A stretch of DNA of 64,000 nucleotides from the NCBI GenBank assembly GCA_019873655.1, contig JAIOAU010000006.1:84640-148639 (forward strand). Direction: 5' to 3'. Numbering within the stretch: position 1 is the first letter of the stretch; the number at the start of each line of letters is the position of its first letter. The position numbers were made by a program, and so were the translations under genes. The notes under the pieces were generated by a model. The model saw only the letters and a program-made list of their open reading frames with translations, did no database searches and was not told the origin of the DNA. Shown piece after piece: positions 34,091-42,509 of the stretch. Origin of the DNA: Chloroflexota bacterium. Its GTDB lineage: Bacteria; Chloroflexota; Anaerolineae; Anaerolineales; Villigracilaceae.

Positions 34091-36622
34091 TTATAGCAAA
34101 CTTATGGGTTCGACTTCAACCCGCCAGCCGGGCAGTTCCCGGCCGCGCAGCAGGGAGGCCGGATCGGGTCCGCGCAGGATGATCTGCCAGCGGTGCCAGC
34201 CTGCGGTCTTGGCGAAAAAACAGGGCGCGGGTCCGATCAGCGTCGTTTCCCGCCTCGCTTCTGCCGTCAGCCAGGCGGCGATCTTCTCGGCCGTCCGCCT
34301 GGCCTCCGCTTCCGCCTTGGCCGCGTCCAGGGCGCGGTATTCCAACCTGACCAGCCGCGCAAAGGGCGGATACCCCAAGCGGCGGCGCTCCTCCAGTTCG
34401 CGGGCGTAGAAACCGTCCACGTCGTGGGCCGAGGCAGCCTGGATGACGTAATGGTCCGGCTGGAAGGTCTGCAGGATGACCCGCCCGCCGAGGGCCGAAC
34501 GTCCGGCCCGCCCCGCCACCTGAGTCAACAGGTTGAAGGTCCGTTCGGCGGCGAAGGGATCGGGCAGGTGCAGGCCCACTTCGGCCAGCACCACACCCAC
34601 CAGCGTGACCCGCGGCAGATCGAGACCTTTAGCCAGCATCTGCGTCCCGATCAGGATGTCGGCCCGGCCGGCGGCGAAGTGGCTCAGGATGATTTCGTGG
34701 GCGTCCTTCTGACGGGTGGTTTCCCAGTCCCAGCGCAGGGTGCGGGCGGACGGGAAGAGCGCCTGCACCTCGCTCTCCACTTTTTCGCTGCCCAGCCCGT
34801 AGGCGCGAATCTGCCGGCTCCCACAGGCCGGACAGGTCTGCGGCATCCGGCGGCGATAGTTGCAGCGGTGACAGCGCAGGTCGGACGTCGCAGGACGGGC
34901 CTCTTCCGCCTGCCCGCTCCTCGACGCCGGGCTTTCGATGTGATAGGTGAGCGGCGTGTCGCAATTCGGACACTTCAGAACATGCCCGCACTCGCGGCAG
35001 AACACGTACGTGGCCGCGCCGCGCCGGTTGAGGAACAGAATCGCCTGTTGGCCGCTGTCCAGGACGCGTGCCAGGTTCTCGATCAGGACTCGGCTGAAGA
35101 TGGCGCGATGGCCCGATTTGAGTTCGGCGCGCATGTCCACCACCTCGACCGGCGGCAGGTTCGGCTGGACGATTCGGCGGGGCAGCGCCAGCCGCAGACT
35201 CGCCCCGCTCTCGGCCTGGTAGCGCTGGACGACGGAGGGGGTGGCCGAGCCGAGGATGCAGACCGCCCCGCACAGGCGGGCGTATTGGCGGGCGGCCGTC
35301 TCGGCGTGGTAGAAGGGCGGTTCGGCCTGGTAATAGGAACTGTCGTGGCATTCGTCCAGGACGATCAGGCCGGGGTTGGGGAGGGGCGTGAAGAGCGCCG
35401 AACGCGGCCCGATGACCACCTGGAGCAACCCCAGGCGGGCGCGCCGCCAGGTGTCGTAGCGTTCGCCGTCCGAGAGGCGCGAATGGACCAGCCCCACCTG
35501 CCCGGGGAAGCGCGCCAGGAAGCGCCGCACCATCTGCGGGGTGATGGCGATTTCGGGGACGAGGATGAGGGCCTGTTTGCCGCGTCGCGCCGCCTCGGCC
35601 GCGGCGCGCAGATAGAGTTCGGTCTTGCCCGAACCGGTGACGCCGTGCAGGAGGAACGGCTGGGACGCCACTGGCGAGGCGAAGGCCGCCTCGATGGCTT
35701 CCCACGCCTTCTGCTGGTCGGCGGTCAGGTCGGGCGGCGTCTCTTCCGGGCCGCCCGGTTCGATCTTCGCCAGCGGGTCGCGCCAGATTTCGGTCTCGCG
35801 CAGGACGATCAGGCCGCGCTCGGCCAGTTCCTGCAAGTCGGCCAGGGTACAGCCGCTGGCCGCATACACCCAGGAAACGTTGACCGCCTGCGGCTCTTCG
35901 ATGAGAAAACGCAACGCGGCCTGACGCCGCGCCCGCGTGGCCTCCGTTTTTCCCAGGTCCGACAGGGCCGCTTCGGCTTCGGCGGGCGGGACGGCCAGTT
36001 GCGCCGTCCGGACGAACTTGGGGCGGACACTCGGCGGCGGCAGGACGGATTGACGCGTCAGCACGCCGCGCCGCGCCAGCGCCTCGGCGGTCTTGCGCCA
36101 ATCGACGCGGGAGAAATGCCGGTCGATTTGCCGCCCGCGCAGGGGGCCGCGCGTCTTGAGCAATTCCAGCAAGCGGTTTGCTATCTGACCATGGACCGTG
36201 GACGGCAGACCATGATTGACGGTCTGCGGTCCGCTGTCCGCGGTCCGATAAAGCACATCCGCCTGTTGACTCAGCCCGGCGGGCAGCATCAGGTCGATCA
36301 CCGCCGCCAGCGGCGCGAGGAAATAGTCTGCCATCCAGCGCGCCAGGGCGATCTGGGCGGCGGTCAGCGCCGGAAGGGGGTCGAGCAGGTCGAGGACGGG
36401 CCGCGTCTCGGCGACGGCGGGCGTCGCCGTCAATTCGAGCACCACGCCCTGGACAGTCTGTTTGCCGAAAGGCACGGTCACCAGATGCCCGGCCCCGACC
36501 CGCCCGAGCAGGTTTTCGGGCAGATGGTAATCGAAGACGCCCGAAAGGGTCGGGATGTTGACGGCGACGCGGGCAAAGAAAGTTTCGGTCACAGGGGAAG
36601 GGGCGCGGGCGGGCGGCGTCAT
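34091..36622 (-). CDS. priA: primosomal replication restart helicase PriA
   Basis: 843 residues. Reloads the replisome at stalled forks. N-terminal 3'-DNA-binding domain (ARVAVNIPTLSGVFDYHLPE), then a superfamily 2 helicase core: GVTGSGKTELYLRAA (Walker A) near residue 333, DECHD (Walker B) and GSATPS. The zinc-binding cysteines are CRECGHVLKCPNCDTPL near 520 and CHRCNYRRRMPQTCPACG near 565. Residues about 125-145, between the DNA-binding domain and the following winged region, are encoded by a palindromic repeat (36187-36248) and look like an in-frame insertion. The ATG overlaps the amrB stop (ATGA). Confidence 0.95.
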   Translation of the reverse strand: MTPPARAPSPVTETFFARVAVNIPTLSGVFDYHLPENLLGRVGAGHLVTVPFGKQTVQGVVLELTATPAVAETRPVLDLLDPLPALTAAQIALARWMADYFLAPLAAVIDLMLPAGLSQQADVLYRTADSGPQTVNHGLPSTVHGQIANRLLELLKTRGPLRGRQIDRHFSRVDWRKTAEALARRGVLTRQSVLPPPSVRPKFVRTAQLAVPPAEAEAALSDLGKTEATRARRQAALRFLIEEPQAVNVSWVYAASGCTLADLQELAERGLIVLRETEIWRDPLAKIEPGGPEETPPDLTADQQKAWEAIEAAFASPVASQPFLLHGVTGSGKTELYLRAAAEAARRGKQALILVPEIAITPQMVRRFLARFPGQVGLVHSRLSDGERYDTWRRARLGLLQVVIGPRSALFTPLPNPGLIVLDECHDSSYYQAEPPFYHAETAARQYARLCGAVCILGSATPSVVQRYQAESGASLRLALPRRIVQPNLPPVEVVDMRAELKSGHRAIFSRVLIENLARVLDSGQQAILFLNRRGAATYVFCRECGHVLKCPNCDTPLTYHIESPASRSGQAEEARPATSDLRCHRCNYRRRMPQTCPACGSRQIRAYGLGSEKVESEVQALFPSARTLRWDWETTRQKDAHEIILSHFAAGRADILIGTQMLAKGLDLPRVTLVGVVLAEVGLHLPDPFAAERTFNLLTQVAGRAGRSALGGRVILQTFQPDHYVIQAASAHDVDGFYARELEERRRLGYPPFARLVRLEYRALDAAKAEAEARRTAEKIAAWLTAEARRETTLIGPAPCFFAKTAGWHRWQIILRGPDPASLLRGRELPGWRVEVEPISLL
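36187..36248 (-). repeat. palindromic repeat inside priA
   Basis: The words GGACCGTGGACGG, GCAGACC and the mirrored GGTCTGC, GGTCCGCTGTCCGCGG form an imperfect palindrome that stays open in the PriA frame. A related sequence, GGTGGACCGTGGACGG, occurs at 63378-63393 outside any gene. Confidence 0.7.
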
Positions 36623-37476
36623 CCGGCGGGGGCGGTCTTGAGCGCCACGGCCGCCCCGTAGCCGACCACCGAGGCGTAGTCGCCGGTCACATCGCCCGAG
36701 GTGGCGTGATACAGCACCTTGACGGCGTCAGCGCCCAGGGCGCGGGCTGCCCACAGGACGGCGGCGGTCGCCGCATGGCCGCAGGCAAAGCCCTTGCCGG
36801 TCCGCTCGGCCTCGAAGAGGGCTTCGGGGTCGAAGGCCTCCAGGCAGCGCAGGACTTCGGCGTCGAGTTTCTTGGCGGTGGCCTGATCGTAGAAGTGGGA
36901 GAGGTCGGTGCTGGCGACCAGCAGGGCGTTGCGGCTGCGCAGCACCTCGGCCAGGGCTTCGCCCAGCGCCTGGGAGATGGCCGGTTCCTGGGCGCGCACC
37001 ATCACCGGCAGGAGGCGGAAATCGCCCGCCAGGGCGCGCTGCAGGAAGGGGAGTTCGATTTCGAGGGAGTGTTCGCGGTCGTAGGCCACCGGCGTCAGAC
37101 CGATGGCCAGGCGCGCCCGAAGGGCGGCGTCCAGGGCGGCCAGGGCCTCCTGATCCACAGGAATCGGGCCGAGCGGGGTGGCATAGGCCTCGTGAGCGGT
37201 GGTCAGGAGGGGTTCGTAATAGGGCTGATGCATCGGCGAGATGACGGCCACCAGGTCGGGGCGGCGGCCGCGCACGGCGGCAAAGGCGTACCCGGCCACC
37301 GGGCCGGAGTAGATGTGACCGGCGTGCGGGGCGATGACGGCCACCACCTCGCCGGGCAGGTCGGGCAGTCTGGCGCGGTCGAGGTAGGAATCGACGGCGC
37401 GGCGCAAGGCGTCGGGGTTGCCCTCGTACCAGGCGCCGGCAATCGGCGAAGGACGGACAGGAGCAATCGTGGTCAT
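36619..37476 (-). CDS. amrB: AmmeMemoRadiSam system protein B (MEMO1 family)
   Basis: 285 residues. The MEMO fold resembles extradiol dioxygenases: PSPIAGAWYEGNPD near residue 9, APHAGHIYSGPVAG near 48, YDREHSLEIELPFLQ near 133, STDLSHF near 187 and GHAATAAVLWAA near 235 give the conserved metal-ligand histidines. MEMO is usually paired with AMMECR1 and a radical SAM protein in an oxidation/radical pathway of uncertain output; neither partner is next to it here. A TAAAAT box is at 37499-37504. Co-transcribed with priA. Confidence 0.88.
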   Translation of the reverse strand: MTTIAPVRPSPIAGAWYEGNPDALRRAVDSYLDRARLPDLPGEVVAVIAPHAGHIYSGPVAGYAFAAVRGRRPDLVAVISPMHQPYYEPLLTTAHEAYATPLGPIPVDQEALAALDAALRARLAIGLTPVAYDREHSLEIELPFLQRALAGDFRLLPVMVRAQEPAISQALGEALAEVLRSRNALLVASTDLSHFYDQATAKKLDAEVLRCLEAFDPEALFEAERTGKGFACGHAATAAVLWAARALGADAVKVLYHATSGDVTGDYASVVGYGAAVALKTAPAG

Positions 37477-37551
37477 ACGGCCTCCTTTTTCCTTCTCAAT
37501 TTTAGCACGGCTGCAAACGACTTGTTCGGCGAGAGGCGTTGGCGATCGGGG

Positions 37552-38226
37552 CTAACGGGGATACCTGCGGCGGAAGCGGCGGCGGGAGGCCCAACGCAGC
37601 AGGAGCGCCGCGCCTCCCAACAGGGCGGCCAGGGCCAACCAGACGAACGGCCAGAGATCGGCCGCCGGGCGTTTTGCCTGCGGCGTCGCCGGCTGTTCCT
37701 GGGCGGCAAAGGCGGCCGGTTCGGGCGTCGCGGCAGGGGTGGGGGTGGCCTCGACCAGGCGGGCCGAGTCGGCGGTTTGCGGTTCGGGTTCGGCTGGCGC
37801 GGCGAGCATGGGGGCGGCCTCTGTGATGACCTCGTCCGATTCGGCCGCGCCGCCGCCCATACTGGGGAGGGGCGCGGCGGCCGGCGCAGAAGCGCCCAGC
37901 GGCAGTTGACCGATCAGGTTGCCGCCGAAGGTGCAGACGAAGAGCAGGGCGGCCAGGGCCGAAGCCCAAGACAGGATGGGCACGCCGCGCGGCGCGGGCG
38001 GCCGCAGACCGGCCATGCGGGGCGTGAGGGTGAAATTGCGCGGGGCGCGCCGCCTCGGGGCGCGGCGCAGCAGGCCGCGGGTCTGGCGGAGTTCGTCCAG
38101 GGCGGCTTGCAGGGCGGGGTTGGCGTTCAGGCGGGCTTCCAGGCGCGCCGCCTCGGCCGGGGGGAGTTGCCCGTCCAGATAGGCCGAGAGTTGTTCGAGG
38201 TCGCGGGAGGAGAGAGAATCGTTCAT
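37552..38226 (-). CDS. anti-sigma factor, membrane type
   Basis: 224 residues. The N-terminal 50 residues (DLEQLSAYLDGQLPPAEAARLEARL) look like the zinc-finger-type anti-sigma domain, but the HxxxCxxC zinc site is missing. Two hydrophobic segments follow (about residues 83-105 and near the C-terminus), separated by a Pro/Ala/Glu-rich linker of about 85 residues. Its ATG overlaps the ECF sigma stop (ATGA), so it is almost certainly the cognate anti-sigma factor. It keeps the sigma factor at the membrane until a signal arrives. Confidence 0.78.
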   Translation of the reverse strand: MNDSLSSRDLEQLSAYLDGQLPPAEAARLEARLNANPALQAALDELRQTRGLLRRAPRRRAPRNFTLTPRMAGLRPPAPRGVPILSWASALAALLFVCTFGGNLIGQLPLGASAPAAAPLPSMGGGAAESDEVITEAAPMLAAPAEPEPQTADSARLVEATPTPAATPEPAAFAAQEQPATPQAKRPAADLWPFVWLALAALLGGAALLLRWASRRRFRRRYPR

Positions 38227-38831
38227 GCGCCACGCTCCTCCAGCAGACGGAAGGCGGCGGGCAAAAGTTCCCGGAAGCGCTGCAGGCAGTCGCGCAGGCG
38301 CAGGCGGGCGCGCGCCAGGCGGGACTTGATCGTGCCGAGCGGTAGGCGCGCCGCCCGGGCGGCGTCTTTGTAATCCAATCCCTGGATGTCGGTCAGCACG
38401 ACCACGGTCCGGAACTCGATGGGCAGGGCGTCCAGGCAGTGCTGGATGGCGTGTTCGAGTTCGGCGCGGATGAGTTCGTCTTCGGGCGAGGCGGAAGGAT
38501 CGGCCAGCCAGCGCGGGGCTTCGACTTCCTCGCCGGCTTCGTTTTCCGGTTCGAGGGGGGTCGTCGGGCGGCGCTTGCGGCGGCGCAGTTCGTCGTAACA
38601 GGCGTTGGTGACGGTGCGCAGCAGCCAGGCTTTGAAGGAGCCGCCGCGGTAGGCGTTCAGGGCGCGGAAGGCGGAGAGGAAGGCTTCCTGGGTGGCGTCT
38701 GCCGCCAAGTCTTCGTCGCCGAGGATGCGCAGGGCGGCGTTGTAGAGCGCATCCTGGTAGGCCAGGACGAGGCGGTTGAAGGCTTCCAGGTCGCCGCGCT
38801 GGGCGGCGCGGATGAGGGCGGGTTCGTCCAT
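38223..38831 (-). CDS. ECF-family RNA polymerase sigma factor
   Basis: 202 residues from the ATG at 38831; an upstream extension to 39113 lies inside lysS and is a shadow. Region 2 (AFNRLVLAYQDALYNAALRILGDEDLAADATQEAFLSAF) and region 4 (IEFRTVVVLTDIQGLDYKDAARAARLPLGTIKSRLARARLRL) are clear, joined by an acidic linker. TAAAAT at 38839-38844 (minus) ends 7 nt before the ATG. It is followed by its anti-sigma gene, so the pair is probably autoregulated. Confidence 0.92.
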   Translation of the reverse strand: MDEPALIRAAQRGDLEAFNRLVLAYQDALYNAALRILGDEDLAADATQEAFLSAFRALNAYRGGSFKAWLLRTVTNACYDELRRRKRRPTTPLEPENEAGEEVEAPRWLADPSASPEDELIRAELEHAIQHCLDALPIEFRTVVVLTDIQGLDYKDAARAARLPLGTIKSRLARARLRLRDCLQRFRELLPAAFRLLEERGA

Positions 38832-38860
38832 CTGGGCTATTTTACCCCACTGTTTCGACG

Positions 38861-40390
38861 CTATTTTTCGTCGGCGCGCATGTGCGGGAAGAGCAACACC
38901 TCGCGGATGGAGTGTTTGTCGGTCAGGAGCATGGTCAGGCGGTCGATGCCCATGCCAAAGCCGCCGCACGGCGGCATGCCGTAGCGCATGGCGCGCAGGT
39001 AGTCCTCGTCCATGGGGTGTTTCTCCTCGTCGCCGTCGGCGTAGTCGCGGCCCATTTCGAGGAAACGCTGTTCTTGGTCGAGTGGGTCGTTGAGTTCGGT
39101 GAAGGCGTTGCACAGTTCAAAGCCGGCCACGTAGACTTCGAACCGCTCGACGGTCAGCGGGTCGCCCGGCTTGGCTTTGGCCAGGGGGGAGATATCGCGC
39201 GGGTAGTCGTACAGGAAGGTCGGTTGGATGAGGGTCGGTTCGAGGTACTCGGAGAGCATGAAGTCGATCAGTTTGCCGCGCGTGGCCTGCGGATCGGGCT
39301 GTTTGCCGGCCTGGACGAGGGCGCGGCGCAGGGAATCGGCCGTCGGGTGGGCGGCGATGTCGATGCCGCTCGTCTCCAGCAGGCCCTGGCGCATTTCCAG
39401 CCGCCGCCAGGGCGGGGTGAAATCCAGTTCATGGCCCTGGTAGGTGAGGCGGGTCGTACCGAGCACCTGCTGGCAGACGTAGGCGAGCATCTCTTCGGTC
39501 AGATCCATCACCTTCAGGTAGTCGGCGTAGGCCCAGTAGAATTCGAGTTGGGTGAATTCGGGGTTGTGTTTGAAGGAGACGCCCTCGTTGCGGAAATCGC
39601 GCCCGATTTCGTAGACCTTTTCGAGGTTGCCGACCAGGAGGCGCTTGAGGTAGAGTTCGAAGGAAATGCGCAGGTACATATCCTGGTCGAGTTCGTTGTG
39701 GTGGGTGACGAACGGCCGCGCCGCCGCGCCGCCGTAGATGGGCTGGAGGATGGGCGTCTCGACCTCGAGGAAGCCGCGGCCATCCAGGAACTGACGCAGG
39801 GCGCGCAGGATGGCGGCCCGTTTGCGGAAGGTTTCGCGCACTTCGGGGTTGACGGCCAGGTCGGCGTAACGCTGACGGGCGCGCAGTTCGGGGTCCTCGA
39901 GGGCGGCGTGGCGGATGACGGTGCCGTCGGGCAGGGTTTCGTCTTTGGCGGCCGGCAAGGGGCTGATGGCCTTGGCCAGCATTTTGTAGTCATGCACCAG
40001 CAGGGTCACCTCGCCGGTGCGGGTGCGCATCAGGACGCCGGAGGCCTGGATGAAGTCGCCCAGGTCGAAGTAGTCGTTGAAGAAGGCGAGGCGTTCCTGG
40101 CCGATTTCGTTCAGCCGCAGCAGCAACTGGATGCGCCCGTCGCCGTCCTCGATGTGGGCGAAGGTCAGTTTGCCCATCGGGCGGACGGCGCGCAGGCGGC
40201 CGGTCAGGACGGCGCGCAGTTCGGGCGTTTGCCCCGCCTCGGCCTGGCGCTCGGCCGCCTCGAAGGCGGCGATCGCCTCGGCGCTGGTGTGCGTCCGCTC
40301 GGCGCGGGGCGGGTAGGGTTCGATCCCTTGCTGGCGCAAGGCTTGCAGTTTTTCGAGACGAATTTTTTCGAGGGAGGTGTATTCGGGCAT
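38861..40390 (-). CDS. lysS: lysyl-tRNA synthetase, class II
   Basis: 509 residues. OB-fold anticodon-binding domain (residues 55-150), then the class II catalytic core with motif 1, motif 2 (IGRDFRNEG and HNPEFTQLEFY near 265) and motif 3 (GFGMGIDRL near 482). TAAAAT at 40412-40417 (minus) is about 20 nt upstream of the start. Confidence 0.95.
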   Translation of the reverse strand: MPEYTSLEKIRLEKLQALRQQGIEPYPPRAERTHTSAEAIAAFEAAERQAEAGQTPELRAVLTGRLRAVRPMGKLTFAHIEDGDGRIQLLLRLNEIGQERLAFFNDYFDLGDFIQASGVLMRTRTGEVTLLVHDYKMLAKAISPLPAAKDETLPDGTVIRHAALEDPELRARQRYADLAVNPEVRETFRKRAAILRALRQFLDGRGFLEVETPILQPIYGGAAARPFVTHHNELDQDMYLRISFELYLKRLLVGNLEKVYEIGRDFRNEGVSFKHNPEFTQLEFYWAYADYLKVMDLTEEMLAYVCQQVLGTTRLTYQGHELDFTPPWRRLEMRQGLLETSGIDIAAHPTADSLRRALVQAGKQPDPQATRGKLIDFMLSEYLEPTLIQPTFLYDYPRDISPLAKAKPGDPLTVERFEVYVAGFELCNAFTELNDPLDQEQRFLEMGRDYADGDEEKHPMDEDYLRAMRYGMPPCGGFGMGIDRLTMLLTDKHSIREVLLFPHMRADEK

Positions 40391-40442
40391 GGCGCAGCCT
40401 TTCTGAGCGTTATTTTACCATTCGAGGCCGGGCGCTTGGCGC

Positions 40443-40477
40443 AAAAAGCCCCGCGCATCGGGCAGGATGCGCGGGGC
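40443..40477 (-). terminator. greA terminator
   Basis: GCCCCGCGCAT (40448-40458) pairs with ATGCGCGGGGC (40467-40477), followed on the minus strand by five T (AAAAA at 40443-40447). Confidence 0.85.
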
Positions 40478-40498
40478 CTGAACGGGCTTGCCCCAGGC

Positions 40499-40972
40499 CT
40501 ATTCGACCTTGACGATTTTGACTTTGAAGGTGCCGCCCGGCGCTTCGACGGTGACCTCGTCGCCGGCGCGGTGATTGAGCAGGGCTTTGCCCAGCGGCGA
40601 TTCGTTCGAGATGCGGCCTTCGCGCGGGTTGGCCTCGGCCGCACCCACGATGGTGTACCGTTCGGACGGGCCGTCTTCCTCTTTGATGACCACCGTCGAG
40701 CCGACCTGGATGAGGCCGCGTTTGTCTTTCTTGTCGGTCGTCTCCTCGATGATGCGCGCCGAAGCCAGGATCATTCCCAGTTCCTGGATGCGCCCCTCGA
40801 CGAAGGCCTGCTCGTTCTTGGCGGCCTCGTACTCGGCGTTTTCGATCAATTCGCCGCCTTCCATCGCCTCGTGCAAACGGTTGGCGACTTCCTGGCGTTT
40901 GACCGTGCGCAGGTAGTCGAGTTCTTCCTGGAGTTTCTGATAGCCTTCTTTGGTCAGGAATGTGGTCGGCAT
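40499..40972 (-). CDS. greA: transcription elongation factor GreA
   Basis: 157 residues from the ATG at 40972 (AGGAAGT upstream); longer in-frame versions run back into the leader hairpin. GreA rescues backtracked RNA polymerase by stimulating transcript cleavage. Coiled-coil domain (MPTTFLTKEGYQKLQEELDYL to about 75) with the acidic tip at ENAEYEAAKNEQ (conserved D/E residues), then the FKBP-like C-terminal domain (VVIKEEDGPSERYTIVG and ESPLGKALLNHRAGDEV). An intrinsic terminator lies in its leader. Confidence 0.94.
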   Translation of the reverse strand: MPTTFLTKEGYQKLQEELDYLRTVKRQEVANRLHEAMEGGELIENAEYEAAKNEQAFVEGRIQELGMILASARIIEETTDKKDKRGLIQVGSTVVIKEEDGPSERYTIVGAAEANPREGRISNESPLGKALLNHRAGDEVTVEAPGGTFKVKIVKVE

Positions 40973-40988
40973 GGTATGACTTCCTGGT

Positions 40989-41019
40989 AAAAAATGTGCA
41001 TCTCCGTAGCAGAGATGCA
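40989..41019 (-). terminator. terminator hairpin in the greA leader (attenuator)
   Basis: On the minus strand TGCATCTC (41019-41012) pairs with GAGATGCA (41004-40997) and is followed by CATTTTTT. It lies between the greA promoter and its ribosome site, so it should terminate part of the greA transcripts after about 50 nt. Confidence 0.75.
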
Positions 41020-41045
41020 TGATCGGTTTCCCTGTCCGCGCCGTT

Positions 41046-41051
41046 ATTATA
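41046..41051 (-). promoter_or_regulatory. greA -10 box
   Basis: ATTATA reads TATAAT on the minus strand, giving a leader of about 65 nt. No clear -35. Confidence 0.55.
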
Positions 41052-41117
41052 CATGATTCTGTTCGAAAAGCAAGATGATTGTCTCCTGTTCCGATAGAGG
41101 GAGAACGCCTCGAATGG

Positions 41118-41148
41118 TTGACCGGCGGCGGCCGTTCTGTGCTATCAT
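41118..41148 (+). promoter_or_regulatory. promoter of the D-cysteine desulfhydrase-like gene
   Basis: TTGACC (41118-41123) and TATCAT (41143-41148) with a 19-nt spacer. TGC directly before the -10 gives an extended -10 (TGnTATCAT). The following leader contains GAGGGGACCCTC-type self-complementarity. Confidence 0.5.
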
Positions 41149-41217
41149 TGCGACGGCGTAGAGGGGACCCTCGGCCTCTTGGCTCGCTCGAATCGACTGA
41201 CATCTTGTGGAGGAAAT

Positions 41218-42177
41218 ATGATTCCCAGACTGCACTTTGCTCATCTGCCTACCCCGATCGATTCTCTGCCTCGACTTTCAGCCGCCCTCGGCGGCCCCAC
41301 CCTGCTGGTCAAGCGCGACGATCAAACCGGCCTGGCCTTCGGCGGCAACAAGACGCGCAAACTGGAGTTCCTGGTCGCCGAGGCCCAGGCTCAGGGCGCA
41401 GACATGCTCGTCACGGCTGGCGCGCTGCAATCCAACCACTGCCGGCAAACGGCCGCGGCCGCGGCCCGTTTCGGCTTCGAGTGCACCCTCGTCCTGGTCG
41501 GCGAGCCGCCCGAACGGCCCAGCGCCAACCTGTTCCTCGACCGCCTCTTCGGGGCGCAACTGGTCTGGACGCAAAAATCGCAGCGGGATGCGACCCTCGA
41601 TCAGGTCTGTCAGGCGGCCAGGGAGCGGGGCCGGAAGCCCTACCTCGTCCCCTACGGCGGGTCGAACGCGACCGGCGCGCTGGGCTATGCCTTTGCTATG
41701 CAGGAATTCCTCTCCCAGGGCGCGCCGGCCGATTGGATCGTCTTCGCATCCTCTTCGGGCGGGACGCAGGCCGGCCTGCTCCTCGGTCAGCGATTGTTTG
41801 GCTACGCCGGCAAAATCCTCGGCATCAGCGTGGACGAGCCGCAGGCCGTGTTGCAGGAGCGGGTGGCGAAACTGGCCTCCGAAACATCCGAAAAATTCGG
41901 CAAGCGTCTGGATTTTGCCCCCGAGGAGGCGCTGGTCAACTCGGACTACTGCGCCGCCGGTTACGGCGTCCTGACCCAGGCCGAGCGCGCCGCCGTCCGC
42001 CTCTTCGCCCAGACCGAGGGCCTGCTGCTCGACCCCGTCTATACGGGCCGGGCCGCGGCTGGTCTGCTCGATCTGATTCACAAGGGGTTCTTCAAGCGGG
42101 GCGAAACGGTCTTGTTCTGGCATACCGGCGGGCAGCCGGCCCTGTTTGCCGAGAAGTACCAGGGCGATCTTCTCTGA
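41218..42177 (+). CDS. PLP-dependent D-cysteine desulfhydrase / ACC deaminase family enzyme
   Basis: 319 residues, GTGGAGGAAAT upstream. Type II PLP fold: GGNKTRKLEFLVAEA with the PLP lysine near residue 46, the SNHCRQTAAAAARFG loop near 77, the tetraglycine-like ASSSGGTQAGL near 185 and a C-terminal DPVYTGRAAAGLLDLI. The family includes D-cysteine desulfhydrase (releases H2S, pyruvate and ammonia) and 1-aminocyclopropane-1-carboxylate deaminase. The choice cannot be made by reading; D-cysteine desulfhydrase is more usual in bacteria. Confidence 0.85.
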   Translation: MIPRLHFAHLPTPIDSLPRLSAALGGPTLLVKRDDQTGLAFGGNKTRKLEFLVAEAQAQGADMLVTAGALQSNHCRQTAAAAARFGFECTLVLVGEPPERPSANLFLDRLFGAQLVWTQKSQRDATLDQVCQAARERGRKPYLVPYGGSNATGALGYAFAMQEFLSQGAPADWIVFASSSGGTQAGLLLGQRLFGYAGKILGISVDEPQAVLQERVAKLASETSEKFGKRLDFAPEEALVNSDYCAAGYGVLTQAERAAVRLFAQTEGLLLDPVYTGRAAAGLLDLIHKGFFKRGETVLFWHTGGQPALFAEKYQGDLL

Positions 42178-42198
42178 CGGGTCTTCCTGGCTCTCGTT

Positions 42199-42501
42199 CG
42201 GATGACAGTTGTACTGCCGTCCGCTGCCGGCGCTCGCAGCTCGCGATCAATTGGATGTTCGGACGGCAGTTGGACTGCCGTTCGCTATTGGCGCAGTGCA
42301 ACTGCGCGCCAACAAATCCTATTTTTGACAACCGGCTGTTCAGACGGCAGTTGGACTGCCGTCCGTTGCCTGGCGCTCGCAGTGCAACTGCTCGCGATCA
42401 TTGGGTGCTCGGACGGCAGTTGGACTGCCGTCCGTTGCCTGGCGCTCGCAGTGCAACTGCTCGCGATCAATGGGTTCGGACGGCAGTTGTACTGCCGTCC
42501 G
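42199..42501. repeat. left REP-like palindrome array beside the RAYT gene
   Basis: Five A-type palindromes (CGGACGGCAGT, 3-nt loop, ACTGCCGTCCG, with small variations) at 42199-42223, 42260-42284, 42341-42365, 42410-42434 and 42477-42501. Between them sit B-type hairpins with core GCAGT-GCA-ACTGC inside GCGCTC...TCGCGATC; the one at 42291-42310 is a perfect palindrome. Spacing between A elements is 61, 81, 69 and 67 bp. Confidence 0.95.
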
Positions 42502-42509
42502 CTGGTTTT

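Noticed and set aside
38832..39113. N-terminal extension of the ECF sigma factor
   Set aside because: It lies within lysS, and the ATG at 38831 has a proper promoter box and gives a standard sigma N-terminus.
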